A DNA stretch of 48,287 nt. Origin: DASYVD01 sp050693035. GTDB lineage: Bacteria > Actinomycetota > UBA4738 > CALAEC01. Made by a program: the position numbers and the translations under genes. This document shows, piece by piece, positions 7,187 through 16,227 of the stretch. The notes beneath the pieces were generated by a model. That model searched no databases and was not told the DNA's origin. It worked only from the letters and a program-made list of their open reading frames with translations. The stretch is from contig JBOGWB010000050.1 in assembly GCA_050693035.1 (NCBI GenBank), positions 1 through 48,287 on the forward strand, in the 5' to 3' direction. Position 1 is the stretch's first letter, and the number at the start of each line of letters is the position of its first letter.

Positions 7187-9760
7187 CTACCCCGCCGGCC
7201 GCTCCAACAGGCAGTCTTCGGGGACCTTGTCCGGCCTGAGTCCCTTGTACGAGGGCGCCCGGAGCTTGCCGGCCGACGTCATGGCGAGGTACTCGACCTC
7301 GCAGACGAGCTCGGGCCGGACCCACCTGGCGCCCTTCAGCTTCCGGAGATCCGGATCGTCGATGGGTGGTTCCGGCGTTTCCAGCTCCACCAGCCGCTCC
7401 AGGAGGTCCGCGAGCATCGGTTCGGTGAACCCCGTACCCACCTGGCCGATCCACACCAGGTCCTTTCCCCGGTGCGCACCGACCAGCAAGGCGCCGAACG
7501 TCCGGGACCGGGAGCCCGTCCCGGGAGTCCATCCGAGGACGACGCAGCTCTGCCGGTTGAGCGCCTTGATCTTCCGCCAGTCCCTCGAGCGTCTTCCGGG
7601 CTGATAGACGCTGCCGAGCTTCTTTCCGAGGACGCCCTCGAACCCGAGCTGGCGCGCCGACTCGAAGAACCGCTTCCCCTCCCCGTCGACGAACGTCGTC
7701 AGTCGCATGGTCTCGTCCGGTGTGACGATCTCCTCGAGGAGCTCCCGGCGGCTCTCGAGCGGCTCGCCGGTGAGGTCTCGGCCGTCGAACCACAGCAGGT
7801 CGAACGCGTACGCCACCACCGGAAGCTTCCGTCGAACTCGCTCGATGTCCCGCGGGGAAGAGAGGTTCATCCGCTGTTGGAGGAGCTCGAAGGACGGTCG
7901 GCCGTCGGGATCGGGCGCCACGATCTCCGCGTCGATCACGGCCTGGAGGGCGTTGACGTTCTCCGCCAGGTTGTCGAGCTCCGGGTACTGGGCGCTCTGG
8001 TCCCGCCCGGTGCGGGAGATGAGTCGCGTGGCGTCGGTGGTGACGTAGGCGAGGGTCCGGATGCCGTCGAGCTTCGGCTCGAAGCGCCACCGGGGGTCGT
8101 CGAAGGGCTCGGCCCACAGCTCCGCCAGCATCGGGGTGAACCGTGGCGGGGGAGGCGGCTGTTGATCCGCCGAGCGCTTGGAGAGGAATACCAGCCAATC
8201 GGTCCGCGTCTTCACCAGGTGGTACTCGCCGCGGTGGCGCCGGCCGTGGAGCCGGAACGTGATCTTGCCGTCCTCCCACTCCAGGGCTTCGTACGTTCCT
8301 CGGTCGAAGATCTTCACCTCGCCCGCGCCGTAGTGGCCCTGGGGGATCCATCCCTCGAAGTCGGCGTAGTCCATCGGGTGGTCCTCGGTCTGGACGGCCA
8401 GGCGCCTCTCGCCCGGGACGGTCGGAAGCCCCCGGGGAACGGCCCACGACATCAACACTCCGTCGCGCGCGAGCCGGAGGTCGTAGTGCAGGCGGGTGGC
8501 GTTGTGCTTCTGGATGACGAAGAGGCTGCCGGCCTTCTCCTCCGTCTTGGCGTCGGGCGGCGGCTCGGGCGTCCCCTCGAAGTCTCGCTTCTTCCGGTAC
8601 GTCTCGAGTCGCTGGGTGGGGGCCCCGGATTGGGCGGCGGACGTGGCAGCGGCCGAGGGGCGGTCGGGAGCTGGGCTGGGGGAACGGGCTGGGGCCCCCG
8701 ACGCCCCGGAGGGCCCCACGCGCTCGCTGCCCGCCGTCTCGTGCTTGTCCTCGATCCGCAGGCCGAGGGCGTCGAAGACCGAATGGAGGTCCACCGGCTC
8801 GTCCAGCACCCCGCGGAAGAGGTCACCGACCCGGCCGAACCGCTCGTGGATCGTGGCGATGGTGAAGTCCTGCGGCTCGGCCCCGGCCTCCACTTCCTCC
8901 CAAGTCAGCGGGGTCGACACGGTGGCTCCCGGTTCGGGTCTCACCGAGTAGGCCGACGCGATGTTCGCGCCCAGGCGGTTCATGTTGTGGTCGACGAACA
9001 CCTTCCCGGTGCGTTTGGAGATGTCCCACTCCATGGTCACCCGGTCCGGATCGGCGCGGAGGATCGCTCGCCCGATGGCGCCGACGAACGCCCGAGTTTC
9101 CTCGTACGTGTGCCCCGGCGTCACGGGGACGTAGATCTGCATCCCCGTCGCTCCGGAGATCTTCGGATGGCTGGGGAGACCCAGCGCGTCGAGGGCGGCA
9201 TGGACGTGGCGCGCCACCGCCCGTACGTCCTCGAACGTCGCCGGCTCGAACGGGTCGAGGTCGAAGAACGCGTAGTCGGGCTGGTCGATGGTCCCGCACC
9301 GGGAGTGGAGGGGGTGGAACTCGATGGCCCCCAGGTTGACCACGAACAGGAGCCCGGCGAGGTCCTCCGCCATGAGGAAGTCGTTGTAGCCGAGCCGGGC
9401 CTCGTCCCCCTCGCTCTCCACGCGGCACCGCGGCATCCAGTCCGGTGTGTGCCGGGGGGCGTTCTTCTCGTAGAAGTAGTCGCCGGTGATGCCGTTCGGC
9501 ATCCGCTTCATCGTGAGGGGGCGGCCGGCGAGGTAGGGGAGGATCAGCCCCTCGACGTTGAAGTAGTAAGCCAGCAGGTCACCCTTCGTGTAGCCCTCGT
9601 CCGGCCAGAACACCTTGTCCAGGTTGGAGAGGCGAACCCGTCGCCCCGCGGCCTCCGTCCACCACACGTCCCCATCCCGCTCGACGGGGAGGGGCCTCGG
9701 GACGGGCACCGTGAACGGCTCGCCGCGGCGGGCCTTGGCTCGTTTCCCGGAAGGGGTCAT
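7187..9760 (-). CDS. ligD: Multidomain NHEJ DNA ligase LigD (polymerase-phosphoesterase-ligase)
   Basis: An 857-residue ATP-dependent ligase with the mycobacterial domain order. The AEP-type polymerase domain occupies about residues 25-330, with the catalytic pair D167 and D169 in FFDLDP. A Pro/Ala-rich linker leads to the 3'-phosphoesterase domain (about 385-530) with H425 in LHYDLRL and the EDHPMDYADFEG motif. The ligase domain (about 545-857) has the adenylated lysine K563 in EPKLDGIR, and the OB fold ends with EVEYLAMTSAGKLRAPSYKG. It fills gaps, cleans 3' ends and seals double-strand breaks with Ku. The ATG at 9760 is preferred because TACCAT lies 6 bases upstream; the frame continues past it but overlaps ku. 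Confidence 0.95.
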   Translation of the reverse strand: MTPSGKRAKARRGEPFTVPVPRPLPVERDGDVWWTEAAGRRVRLSNLDKVFWPDEGYTKGDLLAYYFNVEGLILPYLAGRPLTMKRMPNGITGDYFYEKNAPRHTPDWMPRCRVESEGDEARLGYNDFLMAEDLAGLLFVVNLGAIEFHPLHSRCGTIDQPDYAFFDLDPFEPATFEDVRAVARHVHAALDALGLPSHPKISGATGMQIYVPVTPGHTYEETRAFVGAIGRAILRADPDRVTMEWDISKRTGKVFVDHNMNRLGANIASAYSVRPEPGATVSTPLTWEEVEAGAEPQDFTIATIHERFGRVGDLFRGVLDEPVDLHSVFDALGLRIEDKHETAGSERVGPSGASGAPARSPSPAPDRPSAAATSAAQSGAPTQRLETYRKKRDFEGTPEPPPDAKTEEKAGSLFVIQKHNATRLHYDLRLARDGVLMSWAVPRGLPTVPGERRLAVQTEDHPMDYADFEGWIPQGHYGAGEVKIFDRGTYEALEWEDGKITFRLHGRRHRGEYHLVKTRTDWLVFLSKRSADQQPPPPPRFTPMLAELWAEPFDDPRWRFEPKLDGIRTLAYVTTDATRLISRTGRDQSAQYPELDNLAENVNALQAVIDAEIVAPDPDGRPSFELLQQRMNLSSPRDIERVRRKLPVVAYAFDLLWFDGRDLTGEPLESRRELLEEIVTPDETMRLTTFVDGEGKRFFESARQLGFEGVLGKKLGSVYQPGRRSRDWRKIKALNRQSCVVLGWTPGTGSRSRTFGALLVGAHRGKDLVWIGQVGTGFTEPMLADLLERLVELETPEPPIDDPDLRKLKGARWVRPELVCEVEYLAMTSAGKLRAPSYKGLRPDKVPEDCLLERPAG

Positions 9761-9766
9761 GGGGAG

Positions 9767-9772
9767 ATGGTA
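9767..9772 (-). promoter_or_regulatory. -10 element of a leaderless ligD promoter
   Basis: On the minus strand TACCAT ends 6 bases before the ligD ATG. The ku promoter candidate (TAGAAT at 9841-9846) faces the other way about 70 bases further on. Confidence 0.45.
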
Positions 9773-9865
9773 TGCCGAGGCGTTGCGGAAGCCCGACCCG
9801 GCCCCACGCAGGTCCGGGGTCGGAACCGGCCCCCGCCGGATAGAATCGTCCCGAGGAGGTAGCGC

Positions 9866-10702
9866 ATGAGGACCATGTGGAAGGGGGCCATCTCGTTCGG
9901 CCTCGTGTCGATCCCGGTCCGGGTCTTCCCCGCGACCGAGGAGAAGAGCGTCCGGTTCAACCAGCTCCACGCCAAGGACCACGGCCGGATCAAGTACCAG
10001 CGGGTGTGCGCCAAGTGCGGGGAAGAGGTTCCCTATCAGGACATCGTCCGGGGCTACGAATACGAGAAGGACCGTTACGTGGTCCTCGAGGAGGAAGAGC
10101 TCGATTCCATCCCCGTGGAGTCCAGCAGGACCATCGACATCGACCAGTTCGTGGATATCACCGAGATCGACCCCATCTACTTCCAGAAGACGTACTATCT
10201 CGTCCCCGATGAGGCCGGCGTCAAGGCCTACGCCCTCCTCCGGGAGGCGCTCGCCGACAACAGCAAGGTGGGGATCGCCAAGGTGTCCTTCCGGGAGAAG
10301 GAGCACCTGGCCACGATCCGGGTGAGCGACCACGTCATCGTCCTCGAGACGATGTACTGGCCCGACGAGATCCGGAAGGCCGCTTTCGAGGAGCTCGACA
10401 AGGCCGTGAAGGTCCGGCCCCAGGAGGTCCAGATGGCCCGGTCGCTGATCGAGAATCTCACCGGCGAGTGGGACCCGGACCAGTACGGCGACGAGTATCG
10501 GCAGGCTCTCATCGAGCTGATCGAGAAGAAGGTGGCGGGGGAGGAGATCGAATACGTCGCTCCGCCGGAGGAGGCGCCGAAGGTCGTGGACCTGATGGAC
10601 GCCCTCCGCGCCAGCGTGGAGGCCACGAAGAAGGAGAAGGCGGCGGAGAAGCCGTCTCGCAAGAAGGCGGCGTCCTCCAAGCGCAAGCGGGCCGCCTCCT
10701 AG
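9866..10702 (+). CDS. ku: Ku protein of bacterial non-homologous end joining
   Basis: A 278-residue Ku homologue that binds DNA ends as a homodimer and recruits LigD. The Ku core spans about residues 1-230, opening with MWKGAISFGLVSIPV and including LHAKDHGRIKYQRVCAKCG, the CAKCG element seen in bacterial Ku. The C-terminus (about 245-278) is a lysine/arginine/alanine tail, as in other actinobacterial Ku proteins where it aids DNA binding. GAGGAGGT at 9853-9860 supports the ATG; ATG 9875 is an alternative. TAGAAT at 9841 may be the -10. It is divergent from ligD with 105 bases between, a compact NHEJ locus. Confidence 0.95.
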   Translation: MRTMWKGAISFGLVSIPVRVFPATEEKSVRFNQLHAKDHGRIKYQRVCAKCGEEVPYQDIVRGYEYEKDRYVVLEEEELDSIPVESSRTIDIDQFVDITEIDPIYFQKTYYLVPDEAGVKAYALLREALADNSKVGIAKVSFREKEHLATIRVSDHVIVLETMYWPDEIRKAAFEELDKAVKVRPQEVQMARSLIENLTGEWDPDQYGDEYRQALIELIEKKVAGEEIEYVAPPEEAPKVVDLMDALRASVEATKKEKAAEKPSRKKAASSKRKRAAS

Positions 10703-10714
10703 TTCCTGTCCCCC

Positions 10715-11161
10715 CTAGAGGTACCGACGCACTCGAGCTCGATAGCTCCGGTATTCGTCACCGAAGCGGGCCTCGAGCAGAGGCTCCTCACGCCTCACGA
10801 TCACGTAGTGCGTCGTCACCACGACGACAGGGAACAGCAGGACGAGCCAGGCCGAGTTGAACAGAAATGAGAGCCCGAGGTACATCGAGTCCCAGGCGAC
10901 GTACATCGGGTTCCTGCTGAAGCGGTAGGGACCGCCGACGACGAGCTGGGCAGGTCTGTCCAGATTCGTTTCCGCGGCTGCGGCCATCGCCCACAGGGCG
11001 GCGGCCGAACCGGCGACCACCAGCGCCCAGCCGGTGACCTGCCCCACCCACGCCGCGGCGAACAGCCTCCAGGAAAGGAACAGGTGGATCAGGATGCCCA
11101 CCCCCAGACCGGCCAGGTGGGGCTCCGGGAGGGGAGCGTTGCTCCAGCGCCGGGCAGCCAT
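10715..11161 (-). CDS. Isoprenylcysteine carboxyl methyltransferase-family protein
   Basis: A 148-residue integral membrane protein with about four helices and the ICMT/PEMT family signature near the C-terminus: GGPYRFSRNPMYVA, then EEPLLEARFGDEYRSYRARVRRYL as separate conserved pieces forming the AdoMet-binding site. Bacterial relatives methylate lipids or unknown small molecules; a protein prenylcysteine substrate is unlikely. It converges on ku with 12 bases between stops, and it diverges from the GlnR-box region of amtB. No ribosome binding site is obvious. Confidence 0.8.
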   Translation of the reverse strand: MAARRWSNAPLPEPHLAGLGVGILIHLFLSWRLFAAAWVGQVTGWALVVAGSAAALWAMAAAAETNLDRPAQLVVGGPYRFSRNPMYVAWDSMYLGLSFLFNSAWLVLLFPVVVVTTHYVIVRREEPLLEARFGDEYRSYRARVRRYL

Positions 11162-11207
11162 TGCCTACGAACCGGAGTGTGGCACCGTCGCCTTCGAGAT
11201 GTCAGGT

Positions 11208-11245
11208 TTTACCCGCGCGTAACAGGGGCGAAATCCCTGCGAAAC
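11208..11245 (+). promoter_or_regulatory. GlnR-type box upstream of amtB-glnK-glnD
   Basis: Four pentamers repeat at an exact 11-base period: TTTAC (11208), GTAAC (11219), GAAAT (11230), GAAAC (11241), each separated by 6 bases. This matches the published actinobacterial GlnR pattern gTnAC-n6-GaAAc repeated twice. GlnR activates amtB-glnK-glnD under nitrogen limitation in Streptomyces. A weak TATCAA -10-like element follows at 11256-11261. Confidence 0.75.
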
Positions 11246-11292
11246 CTGCCTGCCTTATCAAGGGTGCCAGCGGACGCAGAAGGAGGACGCTC

Positions 11293-12612
11293 ATGCCCGG
11301 AATCGACACCGGCGACACCGCCTGGATCCTGATAGCCACGGCGCTGGTCATGTTCATGACTCCCGGCCTGGCGCTCTTCTACGGTGGCCTGGTCCGGGCG
11401 AAGAACGTCCTGGGAACGATCATGCAGGCCTTCGCGGCGCTCGCCGTCGTCACGGTTCTGTGGGTGCTGATCGGCTACACCTTGGCTTTCGGGCCCGACA
11501 AGTCCCTCCTGATCGGCGGCCTCGACTTCCTCGGCCTGGCCGGGGTTGGACAGGATCCCGCTGCGGCCGCTCCGACCGTGCCGCACCTGGCTTTCATGGC
11601 CTTCCAGATGATGTTCGCGGTGATCACTCCGGCGCTGATCGCGGGGGCATTCGCCGAGCGGATGCGGTTCGGCGGGTACGTGCTGTTCATCGGGCTGTGG
11701 TCGCTGCTCGTGTACGCCCCGCTCGCCCATTGGGTGTGGGGGGGCGGGTGGCTCGGTGCGGCTGGGGTCGGGGCCCTCGACTTCGCCGGTGGAACCGTCG
11801 TCCATATCAACGCGGGGATCGCCGCCCTGGTGGCGGCCCTGTACCTGGGAAGGCGCCGCGGGTTCGCGTCGGAGGCGTTCGTTCCCCACAACGTGCCCAT
11901 GGTGATCACCGGGGCGGCGATCCTGTGGTTCGGGTGGTTCGGGTTCAACGCCGGGAGCGCCCTCTCCTCGGGCGGGCTCGCCGCTCAAGCGTTCGTCACC
12001 ACGCACGTCGCCGCGGCCGCGGCGACCATCGGTTGGCTGATCCCCGAATGGCGGAAGCACGGGAAGCCCACCACGGTCGGGGCGGCCACCGGGGCGGTGG
12101 CGGGCCTGGTGGCCATCACGCCCGCGGCGGGCTACGTCGCCCCGTGGGCCGCCGTCTTCATCGGGCTCGCCGCCGGGGCGGTTTGCTACGCGGCCGTGGG
12201 ACTGAAGTTCCGGTTGGCCTTCGACGACTCGCTCGACGTCGTCGGAGTGCACCTCGTTGGAGGCATCGTCGGCGCCATCCTCACCGGGGTGTTCGCGCAG
12301 GCGGCCATCAATCCGGCCGGAGCGGACGGCCTCCTGTTCGGGAACGCGGCCCTGGTCGGGAAGCAGCTCGCGGCGGTCGGTGCCACGATCGCCTATTCGC
12401 TGGCCGTCACCTCTGGCATCCTGAAGCTCGTGGATGTGGCGGTGGGCCTCCGTGTCTCCGAGGAGGACGAGGCCGCGGGGCTGGACCTCTCGCAGCACGC
12501 GGAAGCGGGGTACACACTGGGCGAACGAGGCGGGACGCACGCGCTCCCCGAGGAAGAGGCGGTGGCTCCGGTGCGGGTGCCGGTGTCCCGGCCCCTGGTG
12601 GAGACGCCTTAG
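11293..12612 (+). CDS. amtB: Ammonium transporter AmtB
   Basis: A 439-residue Amt/MEP/Rh channel with 11 predicted membrane helices. The pore twin histidines are H171 (VVHINAG) and H320 (GVHLVGG), and the family signature around MTPGLALFYGGLVRAKN is intact. The C-terminal tail (about 390-439) is acidic and longer than in E. coli; it is the segment that normally meets GlnK. AGGAGG at 11281-11286 gives a good ribosome binding site. The gene heads amtB-glnK-glnD, the standard actinobacterial nitrogen operon, behind a GlnR-like box, so induction under low nitrogen is expected. Confidence 0.95.
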   Translation: MPGIDTGDTAWILIATALVMFMTPGLALFYGGLVRAKNVLGTIMQAFAALAVVTVLWVLIGYTLAFGPDKSLLIGGLDFLGLAGVGQDPAAAAPTVPHLAFMAFQMMFAVITPALIAGAFAERMRFGGYVLFIGLWSLLVYAPLAHWVWGGGWLGAAGVGALDFAGGTVVHINAGIAALVAALYLGRRRGFASEAFVPHNVPMVITGAAILWFGWFGFNAGSALSSGGLAAQAFVTTHVAAAAATIGWLIPEWRKHGKPTTVGAATGAVAGLVAITPAAGYVAPWAAVFIGLAAGAVCYAAVGLKFRLAFDDSLDVVGVHLVGGIVGAILTGVFAQAAINPAGADGLLFGNAALVGKQLAAVGATIAYSLAVTSGILKLVDVAVGLRVSEEDEAAGLDLSQHAEAGYTLGERGGTHALPEEEAVAPVRVPVSRPLVETP

Positions 12613-12621
12613 GGAGTCCGG

Positions 12622-12635
12622 GGGGCAGCAGCCCC
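12622..12635 (+). promoter_or_regulatory. Small hairpin between amtB and glnK
   Basis: GGGGC, a four-base loop and GCCCC form a tight 5-bp hairpin just after the amtB stop. It lacks a T-tract, so it may stabilise or stagger the mRNA rather than end it. Confidence 0.3.
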
Positions 12636-12657
12636 GCAGGAACAGGGAGGTGTGGGC

Positions 12658-12996
12658 ATGAAGCTCGTAGTGGCCATCGTCAAGCCCTTCAAGCTGGACG
12701 AGGTGAAGGAAGCCCTCCGAAGCATCGGGGTCAACGGCCTCACCGTGACGGAGACGCAGGGATTCGGAAGGCAACGCGGCCACACCGAGGTGTATCGAGG
12801 TGCCGAGTACCAGGTGGACTTCGTTCCCAAGGTGAAGGTGGAGGTGCTGACGGACGAGGACGGCGTCCAGCAGGTCGTGGACGCCATCCTCAAGTCGGCC
12901 CGGACCGGGAAGATCGGCGACGGGAAGATCTTCGTCGTGCCCGTCGAGCAGACCTGGCGGATCCGCACCGGCGAGATGGGGCCCGACGCGATCTGA
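12658..12996 (+). CDS. glnK: Nitrogen regulatory protein P-II (GlnK)
   Basis: A 112-residue PII protein, the standard length. It carries Y51 on the T-loop (AEYQVDFVPK), the residue adenylylated by GlnD in actinobacteria, and the nucleotide-binding GRQRGHTEVYRG and GKIGDGKIFV motifs. GlnK trimers sense ATP/ADP and 2-oxoglutarate and block AmtB when unmodified. GGGAGG at 12645-12650 supports ATG 12658; a GTG six bases earlier is in frame but fits the family length less well. It lies between amtB and glnD. Confidence 0.97.
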   Translation: MKLVVAIVKPFKLDEVKEALRSIGVNGLTVTETQGFGRQRGHTEVYRGAEYQVDFVPKVKVEVLTDEDGVQQVVDAILKSARTGKIGDGKIFVVPVEQTWRIRTGEMGPDAI

Positions 12997-13015
12997 GGGA
13001 GGACAGCCACCACCG

Positions 13016-15550
13016 ATGCGATCCGTGGCTCCTGCGACAAGCGCCGGTGCCGCCGCGGGCCCTGTGGAGGGTCTCGTCCGGAGGTTGCGCTCCCTGGAGC
13101 AGGCATATTCTCCGGGCCACCACGGCCGGTGGTCGGCGCGGCGTCGGTCCGACCTCGTGGACGAAGCGGTGCGGGGGCTCGCCGAGGGGCTGGGGCCGCA
13201 GGTGGCCCTGGTCGCGCTGGGAGGCTACGGTCGCGGGCAGCTCTGTCCGCGCTCGGACGTGGACCTCATGGTGCTCCACCGAGGCGAGTACCCGGACGCC
13301 ATGTTCGAGACGGCCAGCCGGGTGTTCTACCCGTTCTGGGACGCCGGGATTCAGCTCGGCCACGCGGTCCGGACCGTCGAGGAGTGCATGGCGGCTGCGG
13401 GAGAGCGGGTCGACGCGCTCACCGCGCTCCTCGACGCTCGGCTGGTGTCGGGCGACGCCGAGCTGTTCGGCCGCCTTCGATCCGAGCTGGCGGTTGTCGT
13501 GGCCGCCGATCCAGCCGGGTTCCTCGACCGACTGAAAGCCGCATCGGCCGAGCGCCATGCCAGGTACGGCTCGTGCGCCCAGCTCCTCGAACCCGACCTG
13601 AAGGAGAGCGCCGGGGGACTTCGAGACATCCACTTCTTCGGCTGGGCCGCTCGGGTCCTCCGGGCGGCGTTGCCGGCCGACCTCGTCAACGGGGCGCTGC
13701 TGCGGGACCGGGAAGCCGCCGCACTGGACGAGGCGGAAGAGTTCCTCGTCCGGCTGCGCACGGCGCTGCATCTGGAGGCCAGACGCCGCACCGACCGCGT
13801 GCCTTTGGAGCTCCAACCGCGGCTGGCCGAGGCGTTCGGTTTCGACGCCGTCGCTGGTCTCGCGGCGCCCGATGCGCTGATGCGGACGCTCTTCGAGCAT
13901 GCCCGCGCGGTCGACCACGTCTCGGAGGTCTTCGCCGATCGCGCGGCGACGAAGGTCGGGAGAGGTGACGCCCACCTCGAGGTCGAGCGGCCAACCGGCC
14001 CGGAGGACGTGCTTCGGGCGTTCGCCCTGATGGCAGAGAGCGGGACCCCCCTCGGGCCGGCGGCCCTCGACGCCGTGGAAGAGGGGCTGCTCGGTGTGCC
14101 TCTCTGGACCGAGGGGATGCGGGAGGCGATGCTCTCCATCCTTCGCGCCGGCGGTAGCGGAGTGCGGGCCCTCGAGGCCATGGACCGGACGGGATTGCTC
14201 TCCCGGTTCTTGCCCGAGTGGGAGGCGGTTCGCTGCCGGCCTCAACGCGACCCGTACCACCGGTTCAGCGTCGACGTCCATCTGCTCAGGACGGTGGCCG
14301 GAGTGGCCGGGATCCTCGCCGGTGAGGAAGACGATCCGCTCGCCGGCGAAGCGGTCGCTGCGATCCGCGATCGCGACGCCGTCCTCCTCGGCGCGCTTCT
14401 CCACGACATCGGCAAGGTCGGCGAAGGCTCCCACGTGTCGAAAGGTGTAGAGGTGGCCGCGGCGGCGCTGTCGCGGTTTGGTGTGCCGGACCCGACCGCC
14501 GCTTCCGTCCTGTTCCTCGTCCAGCAACATCTTCTTCTGTCCGACACCGCCACCCGGCGCGACCTCTCGGACCAGAACCTCGTGCTCGATGTGGCCGCCC
14601 GGGTCCAAGACCCCGAACGGCTGGCCATGTTGTACGTGTTGACCGTGGCCGACGCCCGAGCCACCGGACCCCACGCCTGGACAGCGTGGCGCCAGGCCCT
14701 CGTCCGGGATCTCGTGGGCAAGGTGGAGCGGGTGCTCCAGCGAAAGGAAATGGGACCCGATCGCGCGGTCCTCTTGTCCCGCAAATTGGAGGAGGCGCGA
14801 GCTCTGTTCGGTGAGCGCGACCGGAGCAGCATCGAAGCCGATCTCGCCCGACTGCCACGGGCGTACCTGCTCGCCACGGAGCCCCGCTCGGTGGTCCGGG
14901 ACCTCTGGCTCGTCGCGCCGCCCCTCGCCGTATCGGAAGTGCGGACGCGGGCCGAGGCCGGAGCGAGGGAAGGAATCGATGAGGTCAGCGTGGTCGCTCG
15001 GGATCGCCCCGGCCTCCTGTCGCTCATCGCCGGGGCGCTGGCGGTGAGCGGCATGAACATCCTGTCCGCACGGGCGTTCACGACCGAGGACGGCGTTGCC
15101 CTCGACCGCTTCGTCGTGGAGCCCGCCTTCGGCGACGAGATCGACGAGGAGCGGTGGCGACGGTTCCGGACCGACCTGCGCCGGGCGCTCGAAGGTCGTA
15201 CCTCCCTCGACCACCGCATCAGGGAGAAGCGGACCCACTACCCACCGCCCAGTTCGCAGGTGCCGGTCAAGGTCACAGTGGACAACGGGACGTCGGACTT
15301 CTACACGGTCATCGAGGTCTCCGCCCCGGATCGCATCGGCTTGCTGTACGACCTGGCCCGCAGCCTGCACGACCTCCAGCTCGACGTGCACGTTGCGATG
15401 GTGGCCACGTACGGAGCGCGGGTGGTCGACGCCTTCTACGTGCGTGACCTGATCGGGGAGAAGGTGGTCGAGCCGAACCGGATCGCATCGATCGAGGCGG
15501 CGATCAATGCTCGGCTCGCCCCGGAGAACCCTGAGGCGCCCGGGGACTAG
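13016..15550 (+). CDS. glnD: PII nucleotidyltransferase GlnD
   Basis: An 844-residue bifunctional enzyme that modifies and demodifies GlnK. The nucleotidyltransferase motif GGYGRGQLCPRSDVDL is at about residues 69-84. The HD hydrolase domain has its HD pair at H463-D464 (LLHDIGK). Two C-terminal ACT domains (about 660-735 and 770-840) would sense glutamine. All catalytic motifs are intact, so both modification and removal are expected. In actinobacteria the modification is adenylylation rather than uridylylation. The gene starts 19 bases after glnK, and ends the amtB-glnK-glnD operon; its stop overlaps a -10 element for the next gene. Confidence 0.95.
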   Translation: MRSVAPATSAGAAAGPVEGLVRRLRSLEQAYSPGHHGRWSARRRSDLVDEAVRGLAEGLGPQVALVALGGYGRGQLCPRSDVDLMVLHRGEYPDAMFETASRVFYPFWDAGIQLGHAVRTVEECMAAAGERVDALTALLDARLVSGDAELFGRLRSELAVVVAADPAGFLDRLKAASAERHARYGSCAQLLEPDLKESAGGLRDIHFFGWAARVLRAALPADLVNGALLRDREAAALDEAEEFLVRLRTALHLEARRRTDRVPLELQPRLAEAFGFDAVAGLAAPDALMRTLFEHARAVDHVSEVFADRAATKVGRGDAHLEVERPTGPEDVLRAFALMAESGTPLGPAALDAVEEGLLGVPLWTEGMREAMLSILRAGGSGVRALEAMDRTGLLSRFLPEWEAVRCRPQRDPYHRFSVDVHLLRTVAGVAGILAGEEDDPLAGEAVAAIRDRDAVLLGALLHDIGKVGEGSHVSKGVEVAAAALSRFGVPDPTAASVLFLVQQHLLLSDTATRRDLSDQNLVLDVAARVQDPERLAMLYVLTVADARATGPHAWTAWRQALVRDLVGKVERVLQRKEMGPDRAVLLSRKLEEARALFGERDRSSIEADLARLPRAYLLATEPRSVVRDLWLVAPPLAVSEVRTRAEAGAREGIDEVSVVARDRPGLLSLIAGALAVSGMNILSARAFTTEDGVALDRFVVEPAFGDEIDEERWRRFRTDLRRALEGRTSLDHRIREKRTHYPPPSSQVPVKVTVDNGTSDFYTVIEVSAPDRIGLLYDLARSLHDLQLDVHVAMVATYGARVVDAFYVRDLIGEKVVEPNRIASIEAAINARLAPENPEAPGD

Positions 15551-15553
15551 GCT
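15548..15553 (+). promoter_or_regulatory. -10 element overlapping the glnD stop
   Basis: TAGGCT begins at the glnD TAG stop and ends 7 bases before GTG 15561. It suggests a leaderless transcript of the hydrolase gene, independent of the nitrogen operon. Confidence 0.45.
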
Positions 15554-15560
15554 GTCGGTC

Positions 15561-16214
15561 GTGTCACAAGACCGGTTCGCCATCGAAACGCCCCGCGGAC
15601 AGGTTTCGGCGGAGCTCACCGGCACGGGTGCCGGGCGAACCGTCGTCGTCTGCGCCCCCGGCGCGGGAAGCGATATGCGGAACGAGCTGCTGCTCGGGTT
15701 CGCCGAGGCTCTCGCCGATGCCGACGTCGCCTGTCTGCGGTTCAACTTCCCGTACAAGGAGCGCGGTGCGAAGGCACCCGACCCCCCGCCGGTGCTGCTC
15801 GCCGCGTGGCGGGCCGCCTTCGAGCGGGCGCAGGAGCTCGGCGGGCCGGTGTGGGTGTCCGGAAAGTCGATGGGTGGTCGCATCGGGTCCATGGCCGTGG
15901 CAGAAGGGATGCCCGCCGCCGGACTCGTCTTCTTGGGCTATCCGCTCCATCCGCCCGGGAAGCCGGACAGGATCCGGGACGCCCACCTCGACGACGTGCG
16001 AGCGCCGATGCTGTTCATCCAGGGGACCAGAGATCCGTTCGCCCGGTGGGACCTCTTGGAAGGAGTGGTCAAGCGCCTTGCGGATCGGGCGGTGCTCCAC
16101 CCGATCGAGGGAGGAGACCACTCCTTCCGGGTGCGAGGTCGCCCCAAGGACGATGGTGGCACCGGCCGGGAGCTCGGCGGGATCGCGGCTGAATTCATCC
16201 GCGACCACGGCTGA
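15561..16214 (+). CDS. Alpha/beta hydrolase (TEX30/KANL3-like)
   Basis: A 217-residue alpha/beta hydrolase fold protein. The nucleophile elbow is GKSMGGR, the acid lies in GTRDPF and the histidine in GGDHSF, all in the usual order. The overall pattern, including APGAGSDM near the oxyanion strand and LGYPLHPPGKP after the elbow, fits the TEX30/KANSL3 group of dienelactone-hydrolase-like proteins found widely in bacteria. The substrate is unknown. It probably acts in the cytoplasm, as there is no signal peptide. Confidence 0.82.
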   Translation: MSQDRFAIETPRGQVSAELTGTGAGRTVVVCAPGAGSDMRNELLLGFAEALADADVACLRFNFPYKERGAKAPDPPPVLLAAWRAAFERAQELGGPVWVSGKSMGGRIGSMAVAEGMPAAGLVFLGYPLHPPGKPDRIRDAHLDDVRAPMLFIQGTRDPFARWDLLEGVVKRLADRAVLHPIEGGDHSFRVRGRPKDDGGTGRELGGIAAEFIRDHG

Positions 16215-16227
16215 GCTCGGGCCGGGA

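Noticed and set aside
7178..9862. An 894-codon frame antisense to ligD
   Set aside because: The minus strand encodes LigD with all catalytic motifs; the other frame shows no recognisable motif.
12890..15892. A 1000-codon open frame antisense to glnD
   Set aside because: It runs opposite an intact GlnD, has His/Gly/Arg-rich composition and no domain; long antisense frames are expected in GC-rich DNA.
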